Part shown: positions 45,743-55,328 of the stretch, one piece after another | Numbering within the stretch: the stretch's first letter is position 1 | How the letters are laid out: the number at the start of each line of letters is the position of its first letter | Source of the DNA: VXYL01 sp965200375 | GTDB lineage: Bacteria; Pseudomonadota; Gammaproteobacteria; Pseudomonadales; Azotimanducaceae | Length of the DNA: 64,000 nucleotides | Assembly: GCA_965200375.1 (NCBI GenBank) | Contig: OZ241353.1 | Location: 2,728,001-2,792,000, forward strand | Direction: 5' to 3' | Made by a program: the position numbers and the translations under genes | Notes under the pieces: generated by a model | Databases searched by the model: none | The model's input: the letters and a program-made list of their open reading frames with translations, nothing else | Told to the model about the DNA's origin: nothing

Positions 45743-46976
45743 TAGTATTCCGTCACGATTCAATTTGGGGGTAGAGACGCTTGAGTTTGGTGCGGGCGTT
45801 GTCGACGGTGTACTGCCAGTCGATGCCCGTTTGCCGTCTGTTCCTGTCCTCCGCCCAAGCGTGCGCTCGGACCCGAACCTCCTCCGTGCTGGCGATGCGG
45901 TCGCCGAGGGCCTGGCGTGTCAGGACGCTCAGTTCCGGCTCGGCCATGTTCAGCCAGCTGCCGTGCGCCGGGGTGAAGACCAGGTCCAGCCGCCGCGCGA
46001 TGCGTCTCGCCTCGTCGGGAGGGAACGCGTCGTACAGGGAGCCGATGTCGTGGGTGTTCAGGTTGTCGCACACCAGCGTGATCCGCTCGGCGCCGGCGAA
46101 GCGCGGATGGTCGACCAGCCACCGCATCCGCGCGGCCCAGTCGGCCGCCGTCCGCCGCTCGGTCACCCGCACGCCGCGCCACGCGCCGAGCGGCTCGACG
46201 AACATCCACGCCACGCAGACGCCCTCGCGCACGTACTCGTGGTCCACGCGCTCCACGGCGCCGGGAGACATCGGGACCGGCGCCCGCGTTTCGGAGATCA
46301 GCTGCTTCGGCTGCTCGTCCATGCACACCACCGGACGCTTCGGATCCCGGGGCCGCCCGTACACCTCCAGAACCTCCTCCATCCGCGCCACGAACCGCCC
46401 GTCGCCTTTCGGAGGAATGCACCACATCGCCCGGCGCCACGGCTTCAAGTCGTTTTTTTTAGCGTCTGCCGCACCGTCTCGTGGCTGATCGACTCCACCA
46501 CATCCAACTCCACCAGACGCTCCGCCAGCAGCCGCAGGGTCCAGCGCGACCGGCCGTCCGGCGCTTGCGAGCACGCCAGCTGCGCCAGCCGCGCCTCGCC
46601 TTCGCCGTCCAGCGCCCGCGCCCTCGGCGGCGTCGGCGGCCGCTTGCGCCGCAGCACCGCCAGCGGCCCGTCCTCCACCGCCGTCCGACGCCACCGGGCG
46701 ATCGTGTTCTCGCTCGCGCCCACCGCCTCCGCGCACTCCTTGTCGGTCCATCCCGAACCGGAGGCCCCTTGGTCACACAGCAGCAGCGCCCGGGCGCGTT
46801 CCATCTTCCAACGCGCCACTCTCCGATTGCCTCTCCTTCCCTTCGCCACCCCCTCCAGCTCTTCCCGCTCCTCCGCCAACAGCTTCAACACATGCCTCTT
46901 GTGCATCCCGTCCTCCGTGACGAGTTCCAGCAACAGAAACATAGTAACCCACTACTTCAAAGTTGACGGAATACTA
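45743..46976. mobile_element. IS630-family insertion sequence
   Basis: A 1230-bp element (45745-46974) with terminal inverted repeats GTATTCCGTCA at both ends. It is bounded by TA at 45743-45744 and 46975-46976, the target dinucleotide that IS630 elements duplicate. It carries one frameshifted transposase. It lies between the methyltransferase gene and the stop of the PhyH gene (4 bp away) without breaking either. Confidence 0.92.
45753..46942 (-). CDS. IS630 transposase, made by -1 frameshift
   Basis: orfA (46942 to 46445) encodes the N-terminal HTH part ('GWTDKECAEAVGASENTIARWR') and ends just after eight A residues (46453-46460). A -1 slip there continues 'TLKKNDLKPWRRAMWCIPP' into orfB, ending at 45753. 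The catalytic DDE residues are in 'VVCMDEQPKQ', 'LVCDNLNTHD' and 'GSWLNMAEPEL'. This recoding on an A-run is usual for IS630. The element appears intact and possibly active. Confidence 0.92.
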
Positions 46977-46980
46977 GCCG

Positions 46981-48069
46981 TCAACCTCGTCCCGAGTCGC
47001 CTGCGCCGTAGCCGAACTCCGCTCCCCAGTCCGGCATGGCGGTTCCCGTCGCTGCCAGGGCCGTGCTCTCGGCGGCGAGGCGGCTTCGCTCGCGGGCGCG
47101 TTCGGCGTCGTTGCGGAAAGGCGCGGGCACCAGGCGCTCCCGGGGCTTGGCGGGGGCGAACGACAGGCTCTCCACGCCGAGGGCGCGCAGCGTAGCCAGC
47201 TCCACCAGAGAGTAGTCGCCGGCCCGGCGCCGAAAGCGCATCGGCGCCCGGAGCACCAGCGCGACGTTGGCGATGAAGCGCGGCCGTCCCGAGGGATTGG
47301 AGCAGGCGCGGTGCAGCATGTAGGGATGGATGATCGCAAGGTCTCCCGCCGCGCCGGTCAGTTCGGCGAACTGCCGGCACTGCTCGACGAGCCCGGGGAT
47401 CAGGTAGCCGCCGCCCTGTACGCCGTCCGCATGCAGGCCTTCCGGGTGTGCGGCCAAAAGACGCGCCACGGGCGCGATGGAGTCCGTGGCCATGGCCGTG
47501 CCGCCGCTGCGCGGCAGCACGTCCGAAAAGAACGACACCAGCAGCAGCCCCTGCTCCGGCGAATCCAGGAAGTGGCGAAAGTGCCAGCCGTCCTTGTGCC
47601 AGCCGCGCTGGCGGATGCAGGGCGGTGCCCAACGCGCATCCGGGCCGCCGAGGTTGGCCACGGCAGCGTCGCTCAAGGCCAGTTCGGTGCCGTTCTCCGG
47701 CAGCCGCTCCGCGCCGCCGACAACGTCCACCACCGCGGCAAAGGCCCGCGGCGCCTCCGCCTGAAGAAGGAGACGGCGGCCGCTGCTGGCGGTGCGGTAG
47801 TAGCCAGGCACTCCCCGTCCGGCACCGGCGCCCGGCCAGGTGGCCCGATCGTTCGGGGAGACGCCATGCTTGGTCTCCAGCTCCGCCCACGCTTGGCTCC
47901 GGGCCGCCGCGGCGAACGCCGGCGGGAACGCCTGCGGCACCACCACGTAGCCGTGATCGAGAAAGTGCCCGGCTTGCTGCCGGTTCAGCACCCGGCACCG
48001 GACTAGCGCCCGCTCGCAGGCCGCAGCGAGGTCGGTACCGGCCGCGGGCGCTGTCTTGGCCTGCCCCAT
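46981..48069 (-). CDS. Phytanoyl-CoA dioxygenase (PhyH) family protein
   Basis: A 362-residue Fe(II)/2-oxoglutarate-dependent oxygenase-like protein. The start at ATG 48069 gives 'MGQAKTAPAAGTDLAAACER...FLDHGYVVVPQAFPPA', the usual beginning. 'GWHKDGWHFRHFLDSPEQGLLLVSFFSDVLPRSGGT' has the HxD iron ligand pair, and 'GDLAIIHPYMLHRACSNPSGRPRFIANV' supplies the distal His and the 2-oxoglutarate Arg. The substrate is unknown. The frame stays open without a stop for 480 bp upstream, where a different conserved-looking segment lies. IS630 sits 4 bp beyond its stop. Confidence 0.82.
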   Translation of the reverse strand: MGQAKTAPAAGTDLAAACERALVRCRVLNRQQAGHFLDHGYVVVPQAFPPAFAAAARSQAWAELETKHGVSPNDRATWPGAGAGRGVPGYYRTASSGRRLLLQAEAPRAFAAVVDVVGGAERLPENGTELALSDAAVANLGGPDARWAPPCIRQRGWHKDGWHFRHFLDSPEQGLLLVSFFSDVLPRSGGTAMATDSIAPVARLLAAHPEGLHADGVQGGGYLIPGLVEQCRQFAELTGAAGDLAIIHPYMLHRACSNPSGRPRFIANVALVLRAPMRFRRRAGDYSLVELATLRALGVESLSFAPAKPRERLVPAPFRNDAERARERSRLAAESTALAATGTAMPDWGAEFGYGAGDSGRG

Positions 48070-48549
48070 GGCGTCGCAGCCTAGCAGACCCCCGCCGGTG
48101 GATCGCTGCGGCGGCAGGATGTCCAGACGGCCGTCGAGCGTCATGCTGGCACGGGACGCGCAGGCAACGGCGGGAGCGGCGTCATGCCCAGCTGCAAGGT
48201 GCCAGAAACGCCACGAACGCTCGTTGAAGGTGCCGACCGGCGGCGCCCGAAGAACATCGCGCAGGGCGTCGCGGGAGGCGCGGCCAAGCAGCCACCGCAC
48301 ATCCTCCAGAACGCCAGAGTCGTGATCTGAGCCGCCAGCAGCGATGGCGCGGCGAGCGTCTGCGGCCTGCCACCAGACGTACTTGCGGACCAGGGCTTCG
48401 GCGTCGGCGCCCTGCAGACCGTCTAGGCCGACGGCAACGGCCCGCGGACGCGCACCGCGCTCGGCTGGGGGAAGATCTCCGACGGGTGCCAAGTCGGTTC
48501 GGAAACCAGCCACGCGCGTCTCCGCGGCAGAGTCTTCAATGTCGAACAA
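48070..48549 (-). other. In-frame upstream segment, possible separate small gene fused to PhyH
   Basis: From a TTG at 48549 the frame reads 'LFDIEDSAAETRVAGFRTDL', then 'ADAEALVRKYVWWQAADARR', 'VLEDVRWLLGRASRDALRDVL' and 'FNERSWRFWHLAAG'. These are ordered blocks resembling a small conserved family of ~120 residues seen near accessory genes, not PhyH. There is no stop before the PhyH ATG. It may be a decayed small gene whose stop was lost, or a true fusion. The interval 48550-48706 holds no gene. Confidence 0.35.
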
Positions 48550-48706
48550 TCCCGCCGAGGCCGCAAGTCGGCCGATCCCCGACGGCGATCCCGCCCAGGC
48601 ACGGCATTCGCCGAAGACGCCGGCCGCGCCTGCGCCGCCGCCAGGCGGTTGCCGGGCGCAACCCCAATCCGCGACACTTGTCGATTCGACGCCGCGTGGG
48701 GGCCGC

Positions 48707-50299
48707 ATGTCGCTAGTCGCCTGGTCTTGGGTGTTTCTGATCCTCTACATCGGCGCCATGCTCGCCATCGGCGTGCTCGGCCAGCGGCGCGTCAAGCACG
48801 CGGACGACTTCGCCACCGCCCGCGGTTCCTACGGTCCGGTGTTCCTGGCCTTCGCCTTCGCCGCCACCACGGCCAGCGGCGCCACCTTCCTCGGCGGGCC
48901 GGGCCTCGCCTACCAGTTCGGCCTCGCCACGGTGTGGGGCAACTTCCTCTACCCCATCGGCGTCTACTTCGGCGTGCTCATCTGCATGCGCCTCATCGCC
49001 ACTTCCGGCAACCGCTTCGGCAACCGCACCATTCCCGAGTATCTCGGGGACCGCTTCCAGTCCGACGGCATCCGCGTCATCGTCTCGGTGTTCTCGCTGG
49101 TGCTGTTCTTCTACCTCGCCGGACAGCTGGTGTCCGGGCTGGTGATGTTCGAGGTGATGCTCGGCATGCCCAAGATGTGGGCGCTGCTGGTCACGTCGCT
49201 GGTGCTGATGATCTACGTGGTGCTCGGCGGCGCCCATGCGGACATTCTCACCGACGGCGCCCAGGGGGTGATGATGCTGGCGCTGGCGACGCTGGTGATC
49301 CTGCTGTTCGTGTTCGGCGTCGGCGTGGACGGCGGCCTGCCAGCCGTCATCTCCCGGCTGGGCGAGCAGGACGAACACCTCGTGCAGCCGCTGAACACCA
49401 CCACCCCGCTCTACCACTCGCCGTGGTCCATCATCTGCGTGGTGTTCGCGCACATTCCCCTCGGCCTGCTGCCGCACCTCGGCAACAAGCTGTGGGCGCT
49501 GCGGGGCAACAGCGCGCAGCGCTCGTTCATCAAGCTGGCGTTCACCTTCGGCATCACCCTCGGCATGCTGGGCCTCGCCGGCCTCCTGGCCCGGGCCGTG
49601 CTCGGCGACGCGCTGCTGGCCGCCGGCGACAACAACAAGGCGCTGCCGATGCTGTTCATCGAGCTGTTCCCCACTTGGCTGGCGGCGCTGATCGGCGTCG
49701 GCATCCTGGCGGCCATCATGTCCACCGCGGACGGCCTGGTGGTGTCGTCGTCGCAGATCATCTCCAACGACCTGTACCGGCGAACGCTGGCCCGGCGGCT
49801 CGCGCCGAACGCCACCAAGGAACAGCACGACCGCACGGAGCTCTTCATCAGCCGCGCAGCCACCGTGGGCACCATGGTGATCTGCACGGCGCTCGCCTGG
49901 GCGCTGATGGAGATCAACGTCGCGCTCATCGTCTGGATCGGCATCGGCGGCATGATGGCGGCCTTCGCCGGGCCGCTGGTGGTCGGCGCCCTGTGGCGCG
50001 GCGTCACCAGAGCGGGCGCCTACGCGGGCCTCGTGAGCGGCTTCGCGACCTTCGTGGTGCTGCACGCGGGGCTGCTCGATCCGGCCTGGTTCGGCAACAA
50101 CTTCATTGCCGTCTGGCTGGCCGGGGAGGGTCCCAACCCCACCTCCTGCGCCGCCATCGGCGAGGCGGTCGGCATCGTCGTCACCTATCTGGTCTCGAAG
50201 CTGACCGCGCCGCTGCCGGATGCCCACGTGGCCGCGATGTTCGGCGACGACCGGGCCGCGCCCGCCGCAGCCGCGCCAGCGGCCCGAGAAGCGGCGTGA
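48707..50299 (+). CDS. Sodium:solute symporter (SSS family)
   Basis: A 530-residue polytopic transporter with about 13 membrane helices. The ATG at 48707 opens directly on the first helix ('WSWVFLILYIGAMLAIGVLG'). Family features include 'ADDFATARGSYGPVFLAFAFAATTASGATFLGGPGLAYQFG' and 'GILAAIMSTADGLVVSSSQIISNDLYRR', which hold sodium-site residues. Closest in appearance to pantothenate/proline-type symporters; the substrate is not assignable. The SDR gene follows 16 bp later. Confidence 0.9.
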   Translation: MSLVAWSWVFLILYIGAMLAIGVLGQRRVKHADDFATARGSYGPVFLAFAFAATTASGATFLGGPGLAYQFGLATVWGNFLYPIGVYFGVLICMRLIATSGNRFGNRTIPEYLGDRFQSDGIRVIVSVFSLVLFFYLAGQLVSGLVMFEVMLGMPKMWALLVTSLVLMIYVVLGGAHADILTDGAQGVMMLALATLVILLFVFGVGVDGGLPAVISRLGEQDEHLVQPLNTTTPLYHSPWSIICVVFAHIPLGLLPHLGNKLWALRGNSAQRSFIKLAFTFGITLGMLGLAGLLARAVLGDALLAAGDNNKALPMLFIELFPTWLAALIGVGILAAIMSTADGLVVSSSQIISNDLYRRTLARRLAPNATKEQHDRTELFISRAATVGTMVICTALAWALMEINVALIVWIGIGGMMAAFAGPLVVGALWRGVTRAGAYAGLVSGFATFVVLHAGLLDPAWFGNNFIAVWLAGEGPNPTSCAAIGEAVGIVVTYLVSKLTAPLPDAHVAAMFGDDRAAPAAAAPAAREAA

Positions 50300-50315
50300 A
50301 CGGCGCCAACGCCCC

Positions 50316-51104
50316 GTGAGCAGCTTCTACGAGCACCTCTTCGGCGTCCGCGGCAAGGTCGCGCTGGTCACCGGCGGCACTCGCGGCATCGGCCTGATGA
50401 TCGCCGAAGGGCTGGTGCGGGCCGGCGCCCGGGTGTACGTGGCGTCGCGCAAGGCGGATGCCTGCCAGGCCGCGGAAGAGGCCCTCGGGGCCTTCGGCGA
50501 GTGCGCGGCGCTGCCCTGCGACCTGCGGGACGTCGCCGGCTGCCGGGCGCTGGCCCGGGACTTCTCGGCACGGGAGGCGCGGCTGCACATCCTGGTCAAC
50601 AACGCTGGCCTCACCTGGAGCCTGCCCATCGACGAGTTCACGGAGAAGGCGTGGGATCGGGTGGTGGACCTGGACGTCAAGAGCCCGTTCTTCCTGACGC
50701 AGCAGCTGCTGCCGCAGATCCGCGCCGCCGCCAGCGCCGAGCAGCGGGCGTCCATCGTCAACATTTCGTCGGTGAACGGCATCCGCCCCAGCGGCCTGGC
50801 GAACTACTCCTACGTAGCCGCGAAGGCCGGCCTCGGCCAGCTCTCGGCGCAGCTGGCGCGGGATCTGAACGCCGAACACATCAACGTCAACGTCGTCGCG
50901 CCGGGGCCGTTCAAGTCGAAGATGACGGCCCCCCTCTACGCCACCGAGGAACAGGATCGGCAAACGACGGCGAGCTTCCCCATGCGCCGCTGGGGGCGCA
51001 TGGAAGACGCCGCCGGGCTTACGATCTTCCTGAGCTCCCGAGCCGGCGCCTACCTGACGGGGCAGATCATTCCCTGCGATGGCGGCGCCACCACCATCGC
51101 CTGA
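50316..51104 (+). CDS. Short-chain dehydrogenase/reductase
   Basis: A 262-residue SDR. The nucleotide motif 'TGGTRGIG' lies near residue 19, 'NNAG' near 98, and the catalytic Ser and Tyr-x-x-x-Lys in 'NISSVNGIRPSGLANYSYVAAKAGL'. The C-terminal 'LTGQIIPCDGGATT' is usual for the family. The basic residue in the Rossmann region ('ASRKAD') suggests NADP(H). The GTG at 50316 gives 'MSSFYEHLFGVRGKVALVTGG'. It overlaps the DinG gene by 26 bp. Substrate unknown. Confidence 0.9.
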   Translation: MSSFYEHLFGVRGKVALVTGGTRGIGLMIAEGLVRAGARVYVASRKADACQAAEEALGAFGECAALPCDLRDVAGCRALARDFSAREARLHILVNNAGLTWSLPIDEFTEKAWDRVVDLDVKSPFFLTQQLLPQIRAAASAEQRASIVNISSVNGIRPSGLANYSYVAAKAGLGQLSAQLARDLNAEHINVNVVAPGPFKSKMTAPLYATEEQDRQTTASFPMRRWGRMEDAAGLTIFLSSRAGAYLTGQIIPCDGGATTIA

Positions 51105-53181
51105 GGCCGCCGAGCAAGCGGCCGGCCTGACGGATGCGCTGAAGGACGAAATCCAGGCGGCGTACCGCGCCTGGCTCGCCGGGCGCGGCTTCCAGCCCCG
51201 GCGTGGCCAGCGCGAGATGATCGCCGCCATCGCCAGAACCCTGGCAACCGACGGCCCCCGGCGTTGCGTGGTGGAAGCCGGCACCGGCACCGGCAAGACG
51301 GCCGCCTATTGTCTCGCCGCCATTCCCGTTGCCAGGGCGCGGGAGAAGCGGGTGGTGATCGCCACCGCCACGGTGGCCCTGCAGGAGCAGGTGCTGCTGC
51401 GGGACCTGCCGGATCTGCAGCGGCACGGCGGCCTCGATTTCAGCTTCGCCCTGGCCAAGGGCCGCGGTCGCTATCTGTGCGTTCGACGCTTGGAGGAACG
51501 CATCGCCTTTGACGCCGCCCAGTCCGCGCCGCTGTTCGAGCCGCCGGGCGCCGACGAGCTGGCCATCTACGAGCGGCTGCGGGGGGCCTTCGCCCGTGGC
51601 GAGTGGGACGGCGACGTCGACAGCTGGAACGAGGGGCTGGAGCGCCAGGTGTGGGCGCCGGTCACCAACGACCGTGCCGGCTGCAGCGCCGGGCGATGCG
51701 GCCACTACCACCACTGCCCGTTCTTCCGCGCCCGCCGGGAAGCCGCCGACGCCGAAGTGGTGGTGGCGAACCACGATCTCGTGCTGGCGGATCTCGGACT
51801 GGGCGGCGGCGTCGTGCTGCCGCCGCCCGAGGACACCATCTACGTGCTCGACGAGGCGCACCATCTGCCGGCGAAGACCCGCGAGCACTTCACCGCCAGC
51901 GTCCGCCTGCGGGCAGCGTCGGAGTGGGTCGCGCAGGTTGCCGGCAATCTCGAGGCGATGTCGCAGCGCTTCGAGCGGCCCCAGGCCGTGGACCGGGCGC
52001 GTCGCCGCTTCGGCACCCTAGCTGGCGACATGCAGCAGCAGTTGGCGGAGGCTGGTCGCCTCGCCCGGGAGCTGGAGTTCCCGGCGGACGCCGTGGGCGG
52101 CTTCCACCGCTTCCCGTTGGGTGAGGTGCCGGCGCCGATCGGCGCTGCGGCAGGGGAGCTCGGTCCCGCCTTCGGCGCGGCGGCGGACTTGCTCGAGGAA
52201 CTGCACGACGCTATCGAGTCGGTACTCGCTGGCGAGTTGGAGTGGGAGAACGGGGAACAGGCCGAAGACTGGCTGGCCGTGATCGGGCAGCTTCGTGGTC
52301 GGGCGAACGCCGGCGCGGCGCTGTTCCAGGACTACGCCAGCGGCGACGCCCCGGCAGCCCGTTGGGCGACGCTGCATCGGTACGAACGGCAGGACGACGT
52401 GGGCTTCTCCAGCGCGCCCCTGGACCCGGGCGCCATCCTCGGCGAGCGGCTGTGGCAGCGGTGCTTCGGGGCCGTCGCCACCTCGGCGACGCTATGCGCC
52501 CTCGGCCGCTTCGAGCGCTTCCTGGCCTTGGCCGGCCTGGACCAGGAGGCGGTCCAGCTGCGCATCGCCAGCCCGTTCGACTTTCCCCGGATCGCCGTGT
52601 TCGCCGTGCCGGCCATGCGCGCCAACGCCCGGGACCCCGCGGCGCACACCGAAGAGGTGGCGGCGCTGCTGCCGGCGCTGCTCGCCCAGGAGCCGAGCGC
52701 CCTGGTGCTGTGTACTTCCTGGCGGCAGTTCAACGCCATCGTCGCCAGCCTGCCGGAGGAAGTCCGCAAGCGCTGCCGCTTGCAGGACGCCGCCTCCAAG
52801 CAGCGGCTGGTCGCGGATCACCGCCAAGCCGTGGACGCCGGCGAGCCGAGCTATCTGATCGGCCTAGCCAGCTTCGCCGAAGGCGTGGACCTGCCCGGCG
52901 ACTACTGCCGGCACGTGATTCTGGCCAAGCTGCCTTTCGCGACGCCGGACGACCCCGTGGAGCAGGCCGTGGCAGAGACCATCGAACAGGAAGGCGGCAA
53001 TCCGTTCGCGGAGATCGTGGTGCCCGACACGTCGCTCAAGCTGGTGCAGGCCTGCGGCCGGCTGATCCGCCACGAGAGCGACCGCGGCCGCATTACGCTC
53101 CTCGACAGGCGCATCGTCAGCGCACCCTACGGCGAGGCGCTGCTGGCCGCTCTGCCGCCCTACCGCCTGGAGGTGGACTGA
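51079..53181 (+). CDS. dinG: DinG-family ATP-dependent DNA helicase
   Basis: A 700-residue XPD/DinG-like superfamily 2 helicase. Walker A 'EAGTGTGKT', DEAH box 'YVLDEAHHLP', and iron-sulfur cysteines in 'RYLCVRR', 'AGCSAGRCGHYHHCPF' are visible. 'GLASFAEGVDLPGDYCRHVILAKLPFATPDDP' and 'LVQACGRLIRHESDRG' complete the helicase core. DinG unwinds R-loops and G-rich structures during replication and repair. The start overlaps the SDR gene. Confidence 0.92.
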   Translation: MAAPPPSPEAAEQAAGLTDALKDEIQAAYRAWLAGRGFQPRRGQREMIAAIARTLATDGPRRCVVEAGTGTGKTAAYCLAAIPVARAREKRVVIATATVALQEQVLLRDLPDLQRHGGLDFSFALAKGRGRYLCVRRLEERIAFDAAQSAPLFEPPGADELAIYERLRGAFARGEWDGDVDSWNEGLERQVWAPVTNDRAGCSAGRCGHYHHCPFFRARREAADAEVVVANHDLVLADLGLGGGVVLPPPEDTIYVLDEAHHLPAKTREHFTASVRLRAASEWVAQVAGNLEAMSQRFERPQAVDRARRRFGTLAGDMQQQLAEAGRLARELEFPADAVGGFHRFPLGEVPAPIGAAAGELGPAFGAAADLLEELHDAIESVLAGELEWENGEQAEDWLAVIGQLRGRANAGAALFQDYASGDAPAARWATLHRYERQDDVGFSSAPLDPGAILGERLWQRCFGAVATSATLCALGRFERFLALAGLDQEAVQLRIASPFDFPRIAVFAVPAMRANARDPAAHTEEVAALLPALLAQEPSALVLCTSWRQFNAIVASLPEEVRKRCRLQDAASKQRLVADHRQAVDAGEPSYLIGLASFAEGVDLPGDYCRHVILAKLPFATPDDPVEQAVAETIEQEGGNPFAEIVVPDTSLKLVQACGRLIRHESDRGRITLLDRRIVSAPYGEALLAALPPYRLEVD

Positions 53182-53202
53182 GTGGCGAACGGCGCCGGCG
53201 CG

Positions 53203-53814
53203 CTACGCGGCCGCCTCGAGTCGCCGGCGGAAGAACCGCTCCAGGTAGTGGTCGACGCTGGTGTAGCGCCCGCCGCCGGTGAAGAACAGCGACAGCAGCA
53301 TCACGAAGTACATCGCCGCGAACTCGATGCCGTTGTTGAGAATCGTCACCCGCCCCCGCGCCGTCAGCCACTCGTAGTCGCCGTGTTCGCGCAGCAGGCG
53401 GATCGCCTCGGCCTTGCGCGGTGCCGCCTCCAGCACGCGTTCGTTGGCGAGCCAGCTGCTGGCGTCCGAGAGCGCCAGCCAGCCGTTCGGCCAATGCACC
53501 GCGAAAGCCGCCACCAGCATGGTGACCATCAGCGGTACGCATGCCGGCCGCGTCGCCAAGCCGAGCAGAAGCGCCACCCCGCCGAGCAGCTCCGCGCCGG
53601 TGGCCAACGCGGCCATGATTTCCGGCAGCGGCATGCCGAGGCTGGTTCCGAACCAGCGCGCGGTGTTCTCGAAGGCGACCAGCTTGTTCCAGCCGGCCTG
53701 GATCATCACCGGCGCCAGCACCAGCCGCAGCAGCAAGGGCGGCACGCCGTCCAACGGCCGCAGCGCGTCGAGGCCCCGGGCGTAGCCGCCGGCGCCCTTG
53801 GCAAGAAGGTTCAT
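53203..53814 (-). CDS. DoxX-family membrane protein
   Basis: A 203-residue protein with four predicted membrane helices: 'LLLRLVLAPVMIQAGWNKL', 'ALATGAELLGGVALLLGLATRPACV', 'VTMLVAAFAVHWPNGW' and 'GIEFAAMYFVMLLSLFFTGGG'. 'FENTARWFGTSLGMPLPE' between helices one and two is typical of DoxX. The start is ATG 53814 (MNLLAKGAGGYARG). A 50-residue insertion before the last helix is charged. Function in respiration or redox homeostasis is only suggested by the family. Confidence 0.85.
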   Translation of the reverse strand: MNLLAKGAGGYARGLDALRPLDGVPPLLLRLVLAPVMIQAGWNKLVAFENTARWFGTSLGMPLPEIMAALATGAELLGGVALLLGLATRPACVPLMVTMLVAAFAVHWPNGWLALSDASSWLANERVLEAAPRKAEAIRLLREHGDYEWLTARGRVTILNNGIEFAAMYFVMLLSLFFTGGGRYTSVDHYLERFFRRRLEAAA

Positions 53815-53969
53815 GCGTGTCTCCCCGTGCTGCGCGGTGGTCTGCGGGCCGACCGAAGCGCGGTCGACTCCCCCGGGATTGGCGTCGGCATGGTAGCGCG
53901 TCGCGGCCGCTCGCCGCCTGTGCTCTGCGTCTTCGTTGCCGCGCTTCGTCGCGCTGAGGGCGGGGACGG

Positions 53970-54899
53970 ATGAGCAGCCCAGGAGCCGATCGCCCCAAGA
54001 GGGGCGTCTTGCGGCTGGCGCAACTGGCGGGGTTCGCTCCAACGCCAGCGACCCAAGCCTGCTATCGGGCGCTGCCCCCGGACGCGCCGGAGGACTATCG
54101 GCAGCTTGCGGCGCTGCTGGTGGACGACTGGCAGCGCCGCGACGTGGCCAGCGTCGGCATCGGCGGCGGCCAGGGCGCCGGAAAGTCCACCCTGGCGCGC
54201 CTGCTGGTTCGCGCCGGCGCCCTGCGGGGCCGGCGGGTAGCCGTGCTCGGCTTGGACGACTTCTACCTCACCCGGGCCGAGCGGGGCCGCCTGGCAGCCA
54301 CGATGCATCCGCTGTTCGCCACCCGAGGGCCGCCGGGCACCCACGATGCCGCCAAGCTGCTGCAAGCGGTCAAGACGCTCAAGGGCGGCAGCGCCGCGAC
54401 CGTTGCCGTGCCGCGCTTCGACAAGGGCGCCGACGACCGCTCGGGCGCCGCGACCCTGCGCGGTCCGGTGGATACGGTGGCCGTGGAAGGCTGGTGCATT
54501 GGCGCCGTCGCCGCCGGGAGCGAGAAACTCGCCACGCCGGCGAACGCGCTGGAGCGGGACGAGGACGCGGATGGGCGCTGGCGGCGCACCGTGGACGCCG
54601 CGCTATCGCAGGACTACGCGGCGCTGCTGCGGGAACTCGACGAGCTGGTGTTCCTCCGGGTGCCGGACCTCGATGCGGTGCTGCGCTGGCGAACCGAACA
54701 GGAGCAGGAGCGGGCCCCGAACCAGCGCATGACGGCCGCGGACCTGGCCCGCTTCGTGCAGCACTACGAACGCATCACCCGGCGAATGTTGGCGGACCTG
54801 CCGGATCGGGCCGACGTGCTGGTGACGCTGGACGCGGGGCACCGAGTCGCCGGCCTGCGCTGGCGCAAGCCATCAGCGAGAACACCCCAATGCCTGTGA
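53970..54899 (+). CDS. Glycerate-kinase-like P-loop kinase (YggC/GLYK type)
   Basis: A 309-residue kinase resembling plant D-glycerate 3-kinase and E. coli YggC. Walker A 'GIGGGQGAGKSTLA' is near residues 62-75, followed by 'LGLDDFYLTRAERGRLAATMHPLFATRGPPGTHD', a hallmark of the family. 'PRFDKGADDR' and 'VEGWCIGA' follow. It probably phosphorylates glycerate or a similar small molecule. It stands alone, divergent from the DoxX gene. Confidence 0.82.
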   Translation: MSSPGADRPKRGVLRLAQLAGFAPTPATQACYRALPPDAPEDYRQLAALLVDDWQRRDVASVGIGGGQGAGKSTLARLLVRAGALRGRRVAVLGLDDFYLTRAERGRLAATMHPLFATRGPPGTHDAAKLLQAVKTLKGGSAATVAVPRFDKGADDRSGAATLRGPVDTVAVEGWCIGAVAAGSEKLATPANALERDEDADGRWRRTVDAALSQDYAALLRELDELVFLRVPDLDAVLRWRTEQEQERAPNQRMTAADLARFVQHYERITRRMLADLPDRADVLVTLDAGHRVAGLRWRKPSARTPQCL

Positions 54900-55210
54900 C
54901 GCAAGGGAACGTCGCCGGCGCTGGAGGTGGCGTCGCCGAGCACGGAAGCCAGCGACCGCGCGCGTCGCGGAGTTGAAGGCTGCTTTGCAACGCTGGGGCA
55001 GAACCGAGCGCCTGCCGGCGCCCTAGGAAGGCTAGGCGTTGCGAACGCCAAGGCGGCTGGTCGCGGGAGTGGTGCGGGGGCGAACATGGTGCCGCGGCGT
55101 AGTTTCCGTCGCCTTGCGCCACGCAGCTACCGAACGCTCATGGGGCGCATGGGAGGTTGCCTTGCCAATGTGTGTTCCTGCGGCGGGCGCCGGCAGGCGT
55201 CAAGCGCATA

Positions 55211-55240
55211 TTGCGCGTGGCACTGGCTGGCGCTTAGAAT
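55211..55240 (+). promoter_or_regulatory. Putative promoter of the GltD-like/Kor operon
   Basis: TTGCGC and TAGAAT are separated by 18 bp, about 90 bp before the first gene's ATG. The whole gap 54900-55328 is otherwise without a supported gene, and no structured RNA was recognised in it. Confidence 0.45.
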
Positions 55241-55328
55241 GAGCGGATTGACAGCCCCTCGCGCGTGACCGATAGCGCCTGTGCGCTTCCAGCGAGGGAA
55301 CGGCGGCTGGCACCTGCCAGGAACCCGC

